Shown here: positions 43,343-52,412 of the stretch, piece after piece
Layout: each line of letters opens with the position of its first letter
How positions within the stretch are numbered: position 1 is the stretch's first letter
DNA from: Pseudomonas sp. DTU12.3
Lineage (GTDB): Bacteria; Pseudomonadota; Gammaproteobacteria; Pseudomonadales; Pseudomonadaceae
DNA length: 64,000 nt
NCBI RefSeq assembly: GCF_004124275.1
Contig: NZ_CP027218.1
Location: 1,367,501-1,431,500, forward strand
Direction: 5' to 3'
Notes under the pieces: model-generated
The model's input: only the letters and a program-made list of their open reading frames with translations
The model's database searches: none
Told to the model about the DNA's origin: nothing
Position numbers and translations under genes: made by a program

Positions 43343-44824
43343 TCAGAAGCGCCAGATCACGTCGATGAACGCGCGGTGCATGTACGAATCAACCTGCTTG
43401 CCGTAGGCATCGCCCGGTTTGAACACACCGCCACGGAAGCGCACGAGGGCCGAAGGCTCATCGATCGACTGGCTCAACGCCGCCGGCAACAGGCCTTGCT
43501 TGAAGTACTTGGTGACGACCAGATCCATTTCCTGACCGAGGTCCTTGTTGCCGTCTTCAAGCGGCAGCGAGGTGCTGGACAGGATTGCGCCGGTGGCGTC
43601 GTCGGTGTTGTTTTCCACGGCGTTGATGCCGTTGCTGCCCACCGGTTTGTTGCCGTCGACACGCCAGAACTTGTGATAGATCAGGCTGGCGTCGTACTCG
43701 TCGTTGACCATCCACGAACCGAACAGGGTCGCGGTCTGCATGTTGTTCATTTCGCCACGGAAGGCTTCACCGAAACGGTGAACGCGCGAACGGGTACCGG
43801 TGTAGTTTGAGCGGTTGCTCTCCAGACCGTTCTGCTCGTAATCGGCGCTGGCGCGGGCATACGCACCGCCGACTTGCCATTGCGGATCAAGGCGCAGGCG
43901 CACACCAATGTCAGTGGCCCAACCGTTGACGTCATCGCTGCGCTTGGCTTGCGCCGGGCGCGAACCATCGGCGTTCAGCGCGTTGACCGAGTCGCGGTCG
44001 CCGCTCATGCCGGTGATGCTGCCCCAGTAGTTGACGGTGTTGGTGTTGCGCCAGTTGTAGGCGTCGCTGTCAGCGGTGAGGCCGAGCCAGCTGATGTCGC
44101 CGTTCTGGGTTTTATCCAGTGAGTCGCGCGGTACACCCGGTTCGGCGTAATCGAGTTTGCCGTCATCGTGGGTGTGGTGACCGCGAATCCCGACCCATTG
44201 CCCCGGCGTCCACTGGTAAGCGGCATCGGCGTAGGCGTGCAGGCGATCCTTGTCTTTCGGCGCCAGCTCTTTCAAGTCGGTGCGGTATTCGCTGAAGCGT
44301 TCGGCGACACCGGCGTTGGCGCGCAGCAGGGTGGTGTCGAAGGTCCAGTTCAGCGCTTCGATGTTGGTATCGCGCCATTGGCCGTCGTCATTGCGCAGAC
44401 GTTGACGACCGAGCTTGAGGATCTCGCCGGGGTAGGGCGTGAAGCCGCTGTAGCCGACCCAGAACTCGCGCATTGCCAGGTAGTTTTTCTTGGTTTCACG
44501 ATCACCGCTATCGGTGGTTTGTGCACCGTCGGATTGTTGCAGGGTGTCGGTTTCAATGATGTCGGTCGAGGTCACGGCCTGGCCCATGGCGTAGGCGCTC
44601 CACGCGCCGCTTTCGCCGTAGATCCACGGACGCAGGTCGAGGCCGACGCCGTTGACGTCGCCACCGCTGGCGGTGCCGAGGTCACGGTCGTCTTCGGACT
44701 GGCCGGTGACTTTCACTTCGAGGCCGAAGTTCTTGGTTTCAGTCATCGCGGCCAGTGTCGGGCAAGACCAGATCAGCGCGAAGGTGAGGCCAATACCGGC
44801 CTTCACGAATGGATTCAACTTCAT
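43343..44824 (-). CDS. algE: Alginate outer-membrane export porin
   Basis: A 493-residue 18-strand beta-barrel that carries alginate across the outer membrane. The signal peptide is cleaved after TLAA; the mature N-terminus [20 protein letters not shown] and the arginine-rich constriction segments ([20 protein letters not shown]) are characteristic. It ends with the barrel-closing FIDVIWRF, with a terminal Phe. Its ATG overlaps the algK stop (ATGA). AlgK, its lipoprotein partner, is encoded immediately before it. Confidence 0.95.
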   Translation of the reverse strand: MKLNPFVKAGIGLTFALIWSCPTLAAMTETKNFGLEVKVTGQSEDDRDLGTASGGDVNGVGLDLRPWIYGESGAWSAYAMGQAVTSTDIIETDTLQQSDGAQTTDSGDRETKKNYLAMREFWVGYSGFTPYPGEILKLGRQRLRNDDGQWRDTNIEALNWTFDTTLLRANAGVAERFSEYRTDLKELAPKDKDRLHAYADAAYQWTPGQWVGIRGHHTHDDGKLDYAEPGVPRDSLDKTQNGDISWLGLTADSDAYNWRNTNTVNYWGSITGMSGDRDSVNALNADGSRPAQAKRSDDVNGWATDIGVRLRLDPQWQVGGAYARASADYEQNGLESNRSNYTGTRSRVHRFGEAFRGEMNNMQTATLFGSWMVNDEYDASLIYHKFWRVDGNKPVGSNGINAVENNTDDATGAILSSTSLPLEDGNKDLGQEMDLVVTKYFKQGLLPAALSQSIDEPSALVRFRGGVFKPGDAYGKQVDSYMHRAFIDVIWRF

Positions 44825-46329
44825 AATTTTTCCTCGCCGTCTTCTTCTTGCAGGGCGTGCAGTTGCAGCGTGTTCTGGTTCAGAGCGCCACGGCTGGCTT
44901 GCTCCTGTTGCAGCAGACGCTGGGCTTCGGCCAGACGCTCGGGCGGCAGTTGCGCGGCGAGGGTGGTCGCCAGCTCATCGGCTTGCGGGGTGTTTTGCGC
45001 CTTGGCCAATTGGCTGAACACGTAGGCGTTGAGCGGATCGGGCTTGGTGCCCTTGCCTTGGGAGAACAGTTGGGCGATGGCGAAGTCGGCGCTGTTCTGG
45101 CCGTTGCGTGCAGCGGTCAGCAAGTGGTCGAGAGCCTTCTGCGGGTAGACCTTGCCGAGGTAGCCACGGCGATAGATCTGGCCGAGGTAGTAGTCGGCGG
45201 CGACTTCGCGGCCAACGGCTTTCTGGAAATGTTCTTCGGCGACTTTGGCGTCGGCCGGAACCATTTTTCCTTCGTAGTAGAGCTTGCCCAGCAACAGCTC
45301 GGCGCGCGGTTGATCGGCGGCGCGGCCGTTGTCGAGGTACTTCATCATCTGATCGACGTCGCCCAGTTCGGGATAGTCGTAGAGCAACTGCGCGAGGGTC
45401 ACCCACGATGCCGGGTAGCCCGGAGCGATCGGCTCAAGCAACGACTGCGCGGTTTTCTCATCGGTCTTGCCCAGGGTCGAGTCGGCCAGTACGCGGGCCA
45501 CGGAATCGACGCGCTGCGCGGTGACGGTGCCACGGGCGTGACCGGCCTGCAGTTGCTTGATCAGCTCGGCTTGTTGCTCAGGCTGGGCGCGTTTCTGGTA
45601 AACGGTGGCCAGTTCGACGTAGCAGATGTCGGTGGTGTTGAGCGCGGCTTTGCAGATTTTTTCCACGTCATCCAGATGCTGGTCGTAGGTGCCTTGGGTG
45701 CGATACAGCAGCACCTGGGCCAGACCCGCTTCCGGGTAACCGGATTTGCGCCACTGATCGATCTGCTGCTGCGCGTTGATGTTGGGGAAGCTGTGCGGGT
45801 ATTGCAGGTAGAGCATCGCCAGCGGGATCAACGTGTTGCCTTCGCCATTGGCGGCGGCTTTTTTCAGCAGGCTTTCGGCTTCGTGGTGCTCGGCTTCGGT
45901 GGAACCCGGTTTGGCCACCAGCAAGCGACCGAGACGCGCCTGGGCACGCGGCGAAACACTGGCCGCTGCACGATAAGTCGCTTCGGCCTGTTTCATTTGC
46001 TCAGGGTCACGGCTGTCGACCTGGATATCGGCGAGGCCGACTTGCGCCTCGCTGTAACCGAGGTCGGCCAGTTGCTGATAGTTCTGCGCGGCGGTGGCGG
46101 TGTCGCCACGTTTCAGCGCTTCGTTGGCCAGACGCTGATCGGGCAGGCCGGCGCAACCGGCGAGACTGACTGCCAAAGCCAGCGAGCACACCACTAGTCC
46201 CATGTGGGAGCGAGCCTGCTCGCGAAGCAGTCGACTCGGTACATCAGACAAACCGTGCTGACCCTTTCGCGAGCAGGCTCGCTCCCACAGGGTCGGCGGA
46301 GTGTTCAAGATAGGAATAGTCACAGGCAT
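44821..46329 (-). CDS. algK: Alginate export scaffold lipoprotein, Sel1/TPR repeats
   Basis: An outer-membrane lipoprotein made of Sel1/TPR-like helical repeats that localises AlgE and binds AlgX. The lipobox is SLAGC, then [17 protein letters not shown]. The 5' end is unusual: a type B REP pair (46203-46291) lies inside the frame. Starting at ATG 46329 (GAGGA upstream, 10 bp after alg44) the product is 502 residues, residues 15-43 are encoded by the REP, and the lipobox Cys is residue 59. Starting at ATG 46203, at the REP edge, gives a 460-residue protein with a short signal peptide lacking basic residues ([17 protein letters not shown]). An in-frame TTG inside the REP spacer would give a basic n-region. 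Function is firm, the start is not. Confidence 0.9.
   Translation of the reverse strand: MPVTIPILNTPPTLWERACSRKGQHGLSDVPSRLLREQARSHMGLVVCSLALAVSLAGCAGLPDQRLANEALKRGDTATAAQNYQQLADLGYSEAQVGLADIQVDSRDPEQMKQAEATYRAAASVSPRAQARLGRLLVAKPGSTEAEHHEAESLLKKAAANGEGNTLIPLAMLYLQYPHSFPNINAQQQIDQWRKSGYPEAGLAQVLLYRTQGTYDQHLDDVEKICKAALNTTDICYVELATVYQKRAQPEQQAELIKQLQAGHARGTVTAQRVDSVARVLADSTLGKTDEKTAQSLLEPIAPGYPASWVTLAQLLYDYPELGDVDQMMKYLDNGRAADQPRAELLLGKLYYEGKMVPADAKVAEEHFQKAVGREVAADYYLGQIYRRGYLGKVYPQKALDHLLTAARNGQNSADFAIAQLFSQGKGTKPDPLNAYVFSQLAKAQNTPQADELATTLAAQLPPERLAEAQRLLQQEQASRGALNQNTLQLHALQEEDGEEKL
46203..46291. repeat. REP-type palindrome pair (type B) inside the 5' end of algK
   Basis: TGTGGGAGCGAGCCTGCTCG and inverted TTCGCGAGCAGGCTCGCTCC around a 40-bp spacer. 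It lies between the GAGGA-ATG at 46329 and the sequence coding the AlgK lipobox, and the reading frame stays open through it. Confidence 0.88.
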
Positions 46330-46338
46330 GTCCTCGAC

Positions 46339-47508
46339 TTAAAGACCGGCAGCCATGGCTTTGTCGATCAGCCAGTTCAGGTTCGGGCCACGGTCGCTGT
46401 TCACTTCCACCGGGCGGCCGGCGAAGCTGCTGTCGAGCGGCTCGTCTGGCTGGATCTGCACGCGGATGTCGGAGGACAGGTCGGCGCTTTTCAGGCTGGT
46501 GCTGCTGACGATCTTGCCGGTGCGGGTCTTGTCTTCGCCGGCGATCTGGAAGCTCACCGGGGTACCCGGACGCACGTCGCCGAACTGGCGATAAGAGAAG
46601 CGGGCATCAACGGTGGCCTGGGTGTTGCGCGGTACCAACTGGAAGATCACATCGCCCTTGCTCGCGTACTGACCGTCAGCCACCAGTTGCTGAGCCACGG
46701 TGCAATCGCACGGCGAAGTCAGGGTGCCGGTCATTTGCTTGCCAAAGAGTTCTTCAACCTTGGCCGGGGCCAGTTGGTCTTCGTCCAGATGCCCCTTGAG
46801 CACGTCGAGCATGCTGGTGCTGAAGGTCGCCAGTGGCGCGCCTTTCGCTGCGACGCCGTCGGACTTGATCAGGCTCTGCACGGTGCCGTCGCGCGGCATG
46901 GTGATGTTCATCCCCGGCACGCTGACGAGGCCAGCCTGCGCGTGGCTGACGAAGTACATGCCGTACACCGATTTGAAAATGAAGCCCGCCGCAACCAGAC
47001 CGACGACAAACACGCCGGCGCTGAAGGTCACTGCCTTCAAACGACCGAACGGGGTCATGCCGGAGCCACCGTCCTTGACCTTGCGCGCCTTGGTGAAATT
47101 GTCGCGCTGCAGGGTCGCCAGCACTTCGCCGATGCTGACGATGTCGCCGGCCAGGTGCGAGGTGATCAGGTGGCGCAGGGTGGAAATGTCCTGCTGCTCG
47201 AGGTTCTGGAACTGGCAACCAACACGGCCGGTCTGGCGGTCGTAGGAACGCACTTGCAGTTCAACGTCCATGGCCAGGCCGAGGTTGTCGATGACGAATT
47301 GCAGACGCGCCTTGTACACCTCGCCAAGGGTCAGCGGCATTTGCCCGGCGTTGAACGCCAGACCACCGGCAGACAGGTCGATGACCCGCGCTTCGACCGG
47401 TGTCCGGTCAGGGCCGAAGAAGCGCAGTTTGGCCGGGATTTTCACGCGGGCGTGTTGGCGCTGGGCTTCGGATTCATGCACTACGTTGACGTTCACGGCG
47501 GTATTCAT
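46339..47508 (-). CDS. alg44: Alginate polymerisation protein with PilZ c-di-GMP receptor domain
   Basis: A 389-residue inner-membrane co-polymerase. The N-terminal PilZ domain has the c-di-GMP motifs at the same numbers as in P. aeruginosa: Arg17/Arg21 in RQHAR and Asp44/Ser46 in DLSAGG. One TM segment follows near residues 165-185 (AVTFSAGVFVVGLVAAGFIF), then a periplasmic membrane-fusion-like domain (SPCDCTVAQQLVADGQYASK). Binding of c-di-GMP activates polymerisation by Alg8. It lies 35 bp downstream of alg8. Confidence 0.96.
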   Translation of the reverse strand: MNTAVNVNVVHESEAQRQHARVKIPAKLRFFGPDRTPVEARVIDLSAGGLAFNAGQMPLTLGEVYKARLQFVIDNLGLAMDVELQVRSYDRQTGRVGCQFQNLEQQDISTLRHLITSHLAGDIVSIGEVLATLQRDNFTKARKVKDGGSGMTPFGRLKAVTFSAGVFVVGLVAAGFIFKSVYGMYFVSHAQAGLVSVPGMNITMPRDGTVQSLIKSDGVAAKGAPLATFSTSMLDVLKGHLDEDQLAPAKVEELFGKQMTGTLTSPCDCTVAQQLVADGQYASKGDVIFQLVPRNTQATVDARFSYRQFGDVRPGTPVSFQIAGEDKTRTGKIVSSTSLKSADLSSDIRVQIQPDEPLDSSFAGRPVEVNSDRGPNLNWLIDKAMAAGL

Positions 47509-47543
47509 AGGGGCGATTTCCTTGTTAATTCAATAGGGGCGGG

Positions 47544-49034
47544 TCAGACCATCATCAGCAGCACGGCGACAAAAATGCTGCCGGCGGAGAAGGTCATGGT
47601 CCGAGACGACCAGGTGTTGAACCAACGTTGAAAGCTGGCGAGATCACGGGTCAGGGAAGTGGGTTGGCGCGTCCAGGATTGTTGGTCGAGGCGGAAGAAC
47701 ACGTAGATCTTCACCATCGCGCCGACGATCTGGTTGTAATAAAGAATCGCTGGATAAGCCGGGCCGATCCGGTGACCGGAGCATGACAACAGCAGGGTCA
47801 GAATCAGGCGGGTGATGCCGATCCACAGCAGGTAAACGAGGATGAACGCGGTGCCGTATTTGAAGCTGGCGATGATCGCCACGGTCAGACCGAGCAGCGA
47901 GGTCCACATCGAAACGCGCTGATCGAACAGCACCACCGAGGTGAAGGCGCCGAGGCGTTTCACACCCAGGCCCAGCGCTCGCGAGTTCTGGCGCAGGTTG
48001 TTGCCGTACCAGCGGAACATCAGTTTGCGGCTGGCCTTGATGAAGCTCTTCTCCGGCGGGTGTTCAACGGTGTTGATCGCCGCGTCAGGCACGTAGAAGG
48101 TGTCGTAGCCGAGGCGCATCAGGCTGAACCAGCTCGACTTGTCGTCGCCGGTCAAGAACTTGAAACGGCCCAGACGCCAGTGTTGCAGCGAGTCGCTTTC
48201 AACGTCGGCGATGAATTCCGGGTTGGTCACCACTGATGCTTTGAACACCGACATACGGCCGGTCATGGTCAGCACGCGCTTGGACAGGGCCATCGAGCAC
48301 ATGTTGATGTGGCGCTGGGCGAAACGCAGCTTGTGCCATTCGCTCATGATGTAGCCGCCGCGCACTTCGCAGAACTCGTTGGTGGTCAGGCCGCCGACGT
48401 TGCCGAACAGCTGGAACCACGGCACGGTTTTACGCACGGTGCCTTCGCCGAGCACGGTGTCGCCATCGATCACGGCCACCACGGCGCGGTCGTCCGGCAG
48501 GTGACGAGAGATCGCGCGGAAACCATAGGCGAGGCCATCACGTTTGCCGGTGCCGGGAATCCGCACGAAGTCGAGTTTGACGCGTTCTGGCGGATTCATC
48601 CGCGCCCACAGCGCCTTGACCAGCAGCTCATCGGACATTTCCACGATGGAGCAGACCACGGTGGTCGGCAGTTCGCAGTCGATGGCTTCGCGGATCACCG
48701 AGCTGTAGACCTGCGCCGTGGTCAGCGCGTCGATACGGAAACTGGTGACCATCAAAAACACATGCGACGGGTCTGCAGCCTTACCCAGCTTGCGCACTTT
48801 GCGGCGCAGGTGCGGGTAGACGATGTAGAGGAAAATCATGCCGCGCACAAAGTGCGTTGCACCCATCGAGTAGCGCCAGATACCCACGGCGCCAATCAGG
48901 AAAATGAAGTCCTTCGACTCGGAGTCGAATGTGGACGTGGGCAGCATCAAGGCCAGGCCCATCAACAAACTTAGGTAAAACAGCCAACCGGCGGCCTGAA
49001 GTAGGCCGTGTTTTAGCCTGTGCATAATCTGCAT
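47544..49034 (-). CDS. alg8: Alginate glycosyltransferase (polymerase subunit)
   Basis: A 496-residue inner-membrane GT2-family polymerase that links GDP-mannuronate into polymannuronate. TMs flank a cytosolic GT domain with the DXD motif in [12 protein letters not shown], the acceptor-site segment [10 protein letters not shown] and a (Q/R)xxRW-like [12 protein letters not shown]. TMs at both ends include [20 protein letters not shown] and [22 protein letters not shown] 49034 or the in-frame ATG 49025 (MHRLKHGLL) could start it. It lies downstream of algD across a REP-containing 204-bp gap. Confidence 0.94.
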   Translation of the reverse strand: MQIMHRLKHGLLQAAGWLFYLSLLMGLALMLPTSTFDSESKDFIFLIGAVGIWRYSMGATHFVRGMIFLYIVYPHLRRKVRKLGKAADPSHVFLMVTSFRIDALTTAQVYSSVIREAIDCELPTTVVCSIVEMSDELLVKALWARMNPPERVKLDFVRIPGTGKRDGLAYGFRAISRHLPDDRAVVAVIDGDTVLGEGTVRKTVPWFQLFGNVGGLTTNEFCEVRGGYIMSEWHKLRFAQRHINMCSMALSKRVLTMTGRMSVFKASVVTNPEFIADVESDSLQHWRLGRFKFLTGDDKSSWFSLMRLGYDTFYVPDAAINTVEHPPEKSFIKASRKLMFRWYGNNLRQNSRALGLGVKRLGAFTSVVLFDQRVSMWTSLLGLTVAIIASFKYGTAFILVYLLWIGITRLILTLLLSCSGHRIGPAYPAILYYNQIVGAMVKIYVFFRLDQQSWTRQPTSLTRDLASFQRWFNTWSSRTMTFSAGSIFVAVLLMMV

Positions 49035-49097
49035 CCGTCTCTATCTCGGGGCGGGCCCGATGGGGTTAAGGCAGGCTTACAAAAACTTGCAAGGACA

Positions 49098-49187
49098 TGT
49101 AGGAGCTGCCGAAGGCTGCGATCTTTTGATCTTTCGCTTGGGATTTTGGTGTTCCCGAAAAGATCGCAGCCTTCGGCAGCTCCTACA
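49098..49187. repeat. REP-type palindrome pair (type A) between algD and alg8
   Basis: ATGTAGGAGCTGCCGAAGGC ... TTTTGATC faces GAAAAGATCGCAGCCTTCGG ... GCTCCTACAT. The long hairpin could attenuate alginate operon transcription after its first gene or stabilise the algD segment of the mRNA. Confidence 0.87.
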
Positions 49188-49238
49188 TTTGGGGTCTGTT
49201 GCACGGCGTCGCGAGGGCGGCGCCGTGCAACGTCTGCC

Positions 49239-50555
49239 TTACCAGCAGATACCTTCGGTACGCGTACCGGTGTCGGTGGCTTTGGCCATGAAGCCGACCA
49301 GGTCGATGACCTGTTTGCCGTGCGGCGCTTGTTGGGCCAGCGCGCGGAATTTCTCGTCGCGGTTACCGAGGATGATCACGTCGGAGTTGTCGATCACCGA
49401 ATCGAAGTCCGCGTTGAGCAGGGACGACACGTGCGGGATTTTCGACTCGATGTAGTCCTTGTTCGCGCCGTGAACACGGGCGTACTCGACGTTGCTGTCG
49501 TAGATGCTCAGGTCGTAACCCTTGCCGATCAGCATCTCGGCCAGTTCCACCAGCGGGCTTTCGCGCAGGTCATCGGTGCCGGCTTTGAAGCTCAGGCCGA
49601 GCAGAGCGACTTTGCGTTTGTCGTGGCTTTCAACGATGTCGAAGGCGTTTTGCACTTGCGATTCGTTACTGCGCATCAGCGAGTTGAGCAGCGGCGCTTC
49701 GACGTCCAGCGAACCGGCGCGGTAGGTCAGGGCGCGCACGTCTTTCGGCAGGCACGAACCGCCGAAGGCGAAGCCCGGGCGCATGTAGTACTGGGACAGG
49801 TTGAGGGTCTTGTCCTGGCAGACCACTTCCATCACTTCACGGCCATCGACGCCAACCGCTTTGGCGATGTTGCCGATCTCGTTGGCGAAGGTCACTTTGG
49901 TCGCGTGCCAGACGTTGCAGGTGTACTTGATCATCTCGGCAACGGCGATGTCCTTGCGGATGATCGGTGCGTCGAGTTCTTCGTACAGCGATTGCAGAAC
50001 GTCGCCCGAAGCCTTGTCGAACTCGCCGATGACGGTCATCGGTGGCAGGTCGTAGTCGGCGATGGCGGTGGATTCACGCAGGAATTCGGGGTTGACCGCG
50101 ACGCCGAAGTCGACACCGGCCTTCTTGCCCGAGCAATCTTCGAGAATCGGGATCACTACGTTGGCGACGGTGCCCGGCAACACAGTGCTGCGCACGACGA
50201 TGGTGTGGCGGGTGGTTTTTTCACGCAGAACAAAACCGATCTCGCGGCACACGGCTTCGATGTAATTCAGTTCGAGGTCGCCGTTCTTTTTGCTTGGCGT
50301 GCCGACGCAGATCATCGACAGGTCAGTGTCACGAATCGCTTCGGCGAAGTTGGTCGTGCCACGCAGACGACCGGTCTGGATACCCTGTTGCAGAAGTTCG
50401 CCCAGGCCCGGTTCAACAATGGGGGATTTGCCAGCGTTGATCATGTCGATCTTGTCTTTGGCAACATCGACGCCAACCACGTCATGGCCCCGTGCAGACA
50501 GGCAACCGGCACATACTGCGCCAACGTAACCCAAACCAAATATGCTGATGCGCAT
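49239..50555 (-). CDS. algD: GDP-mannose 6-dehydrogenase
   Basis: A 438-residue NAD-dependent enzyme that oxidises GDP-mannose to GDP-mannuronate, the committed alginate step. The N-terminal Rossmann fold is MRISIFGLGYVGAVCAGCLS; the catalytic Cys268 is in GGSCLPKDVRAL, the same number as in P. aeruginosa; Glu161 is in NPEFLREST. It is the first gene of the alginate operon and is preceded by about 0.8 kb with no gene. Length and catalytic residues are entirely normal. Confidence 0.97.
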   Translation of the reverse strand: MRISIFGLGYVGAVCAGCLSARGHDVVGVDVAKDKIDMINAGKSPIVEPGLGELLQQGIQTGRLRGTTNFAEAIRDTDLSMICVGTPSKKNGDLELNYIEAVCREIGFVLREKTTRHTIVVRSTVLPGTVANVVIPILEDCSGKKAGVDFGVAVNPEFLRESTAIADYDLPPMTVIGEFDKASGDVLQSLYEELDAPIIRKDIAVAEMIKYTCNVWHATKVTFANEIGNIAKAVGVDGREVMEVVCQDKTLNLSQYYMRPGFAFGGSCLPKDVRALTYRAGSLDVEAPLLNSLMRSNESQVQNAFDIVESHDKRKVALLGLSFKAGTDDLRESPLVELAEMLIGKGYDLSIYDSNVEYARVHGANKDYIESKIPHVSSLLNADFDSVIDNSDVIILGNRDEKFRALAQQAPHGKQVIDLVGFMAKATDTGTRTEGICW

Positions 50556-51026
50556 CGCAATTACCTCTGTATATATCAGGCCTTAGAAGGCCGGAGTTAA
50601 TGGTGTTCAGCGTTCACTAGTGCACTCGAAAGTGCGGCTTACAGGCGCCACAATGCCGTGTGCAGGCATACAAAGTTTCGAGTGTCTAAATAAGTGCACT
50701 CAAGATGTGCGCAACCAGGCCTTATAGTTATGACTTGCCCTGTTATGCAGCAGATCTTCTGTCGGGAAGACTCTCGTGCATTGGTCTTGCGCGCTCGATG
50801 TCAGGCGAGAAGCCCGTGGATCAAGCGGTCTGGTGCTCAGGCGAGCACGGTTATAGGGGCGCGGCCATGGCCTTGTAGGGGATATTAATGGTGCCTATCT
50901 CCTGTCCTTCGTTGTGTTTTGAGACTAGTTAGTCATCTAGGCAAGTTGCTGTGACAACTTGGTTACATGGCTATCTGCTCTGCGTAAGTTATCTCGTACA
51001 AACTCGGCGAGAATCGTTACCGGTGG
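50556..51026 (-). other. Long algD leader / upstream regulatory region
   Basis: No gene was found in the 809 bp between algD and yaaA. If the promoter at 51027-51053 is real, about 465 nt of this stretch is the untranslated algD leader, comparable with the several-hundred-nucleotide leader known in P. aeruginosa. I found no exact copy of the P. aeruginosa AlgR box (CCGTTCGTC) on either strand. The yaaA-proximal half (51060-51300) is AT-rich. Confidence 0.5.
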
Positions 51027-51053
51027 TATGAGCTACGCATTTGGACATAGTTC
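51027..51053 (-). promoter_or_regulatory. AlgU (sigma-22)-like promoter for algD
   Basis: On the minus strand GAACTA (51053-51048) is followed after 16 nt by TCATA (51031-51027). This fits the AlgU/RpoE pattern GAACTT-N16/17-TCnnA except for the last -35 base. It is the only good match I found in the algD upstream region. Confidence 0.45.
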
Positions 51054-51324
51054 CTGTCCACTCATCGTGCAATCTGAAATTTCTTGAAATATTGTTGAAG
51101 ATGGCACTGGTCTCAATTTGATAGCACTTTCCATTTCGCCCTTTATAGATAGGGAGATAATCGCAGTAGATAGTTTTTTGCCACTACCGTGAAAAAATTT
51201 AGGTGCCACTACTGAAAAAAATGATCAGTGTCGAGTGAAACTAAAATTAGAAAGGACAGGGAATATTTTCTGGCGCCATAAAAATGGCGAAATAAGGCGA
51301 GGGTTTTTTGACATCGTGCGAGCT

Positions 51325-51354
51325 GCACGACTCTATATAAAAAGAGTCGTGCAT
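51325..51354. terminator. Hairpin downstream of yaaA
   Basis: TGCACGACTC at 51325-51334 pairs perfectly with GAGTCGTGCA at 51345-51354 around an A/T-rich 10-nt loop, starting 11 bp after the yaaA stop. No U-tract follows on the minus strand, so it may act as an mRNA end stabiliser rather than a classical terminator. Confidence 0.5.
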
Positions 51355-51364
51355 TGAGCATGCT

Positions 51365-52144
51365 TTATTCGGGGGCGTGGTCACGCAAAAACACCAGATT
51401 GTCGGGTTTCGACTGCTCGGCGCTGTAGCGATAACCCTGCACGTCGAACTGCTTGAGCAGGGCTGGATCGTTGATTTTTTCCTGGATCACGAAACGGCTC
51501 ATCAGGCCGCGAGCCTTTTTCGCGTAGAAGCTGATGATCTTGTACTGGCCGTTCTTCTGATCCTTGAACTCGGTGTTGATGATCCGCGCGTTCAACGCGG
51601 TGCGCTTGACCGCCGAGAAGTATTCGTTGGACGCCAGGTTGAGCAACACATCGTCGCCCTGATCGGCCAGCGCTTCGTTCAGCCATTCGCTGATACGCGT
51701 GCCCCAGAAGGCATAAAGGTCTTTGCCACGGGCGTTGGCCAGCTTGGTGCCCATTTCCAGGCGATACGGCTGCATCAGGTCGAGCGGGCGCAGCAGGCCG
51801 TAGAGGCCGGAGAGCATGCGCAGGTGTTTTTGCGCGTAGTCGAAGTTGGCTTCGCTGAACGATTGCGCGTCGAGACCGGTGTACACGTCGCCCTTGAACG
51901 CGAGCAGCGCCTGCTTGGCGTTTTCTGCGGTGAAGGCTGGCGTCCAGCTGCCGAAACGTGCGGCGTTGAGCCCGCCGATCTTGTCCGACACGTGCATCAA
52001 CTCGCTGATCTGCGCCGGCGTCAGGTCGCGCAATTGCTGGATCAGTTCCTGCGAGTGATCGAGGTATTGCGGCTGGGTGAAGCGCTGGGTCGCCGGCGGT
52101 GTTTCGTAATCGAGGGTCTTGGCGGGGGAAATCACCATCAGCAT
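51365..52144 (-). CDS. yaaA: Peroxide stress protein YaaA (DUF328)
   Basis: A 259-residue protein of the YaaA/UPF0246 family that lowers free iron and DNA oxidation during peroxide stress in E. coli. It starts [14 protein letters not shown], with AAGGAGA before ATG 52144. Conserved segments include [39 protein letters not shown] and [10 protein letters not shown]. It is monocistronic and oriented towards algD. Length and motifs are normal. Confidence 0.92.
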   Translation of the reverse strand: MLMVISPAKTLDYETPPATQRFTQPQYLDHSQELIQQLRDLTPAQISELMHVSDKIGGLNAARFGSWTPAFTAENAKQALLAFKGDVYTGLDAQSFSEANFDYAQKHLRMLSGLYGLLRPLDLMQPYRLEMGTKLANARGKDLYAFWGTRISEWLNEALADQGDDVLLNLASNEYFSAVKRTALNARIINTEFKDQKNGQYKIISFYAKKARGLMSRFVIQEKINDPALLKQFDVQGYRYSAEQSKPDNLVFLRDHAPE

Positions 52145-52238
52145 GAAGTCGTCTCCTTTAATCGTGGGGGCGATTCTAGGGGGTTGTCGGTGTTGACTCC
52201 AGCTATGAGCGTGATAGGTGATCGGTGGTGTCATGGAA

Positions 52239-52356
52239 CAAGATCGCAGCCTCGCTGGAGCTCGACAGCTCCTACAGGTTGCGGTTGACATGAAATCGCA
52301 ATGAATTCAATGGAGGCACAGGTAGGAGCTGCCGAAGGCTGCGATCTTTTGATCTT
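52239..52356. repeat. REP-type palindrome pair (type A, extended-tip variant)
   Basis: AAGATCGCAGCCTCGCTGGA-GCTCGACAGCTCCTACAGG faces CAGGTAGGAGCTGCCGAAGG ... CTTTTGATC, with a 50-bp spacer. The left half has a lengthened tip. It fills most of the divergent gap between yaaA and the deacetylase-like gene. Confidence 0.82.
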
Positions 52357-52412
52357 TCTTTTGATCCACCCGCGATATAGTGCCGCGCGGGTTTTGTTAT
52401 GGAGACGCCCCT

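Noticed and set aside
50650..50692. GAAACTTTG on minus as an AlgU -35 element nearer to algD
   Set aside because: No TCnnA-type -10 element occurs 16-17 nt downstream; the match at 51027-51053 is better.
50694..50888. Small frame in the algD upstream region
   Set aside because: No ribosome binding site and basic, cysteine-rich random-looking sequence; the region is better explained as leader and regulatory DNA.
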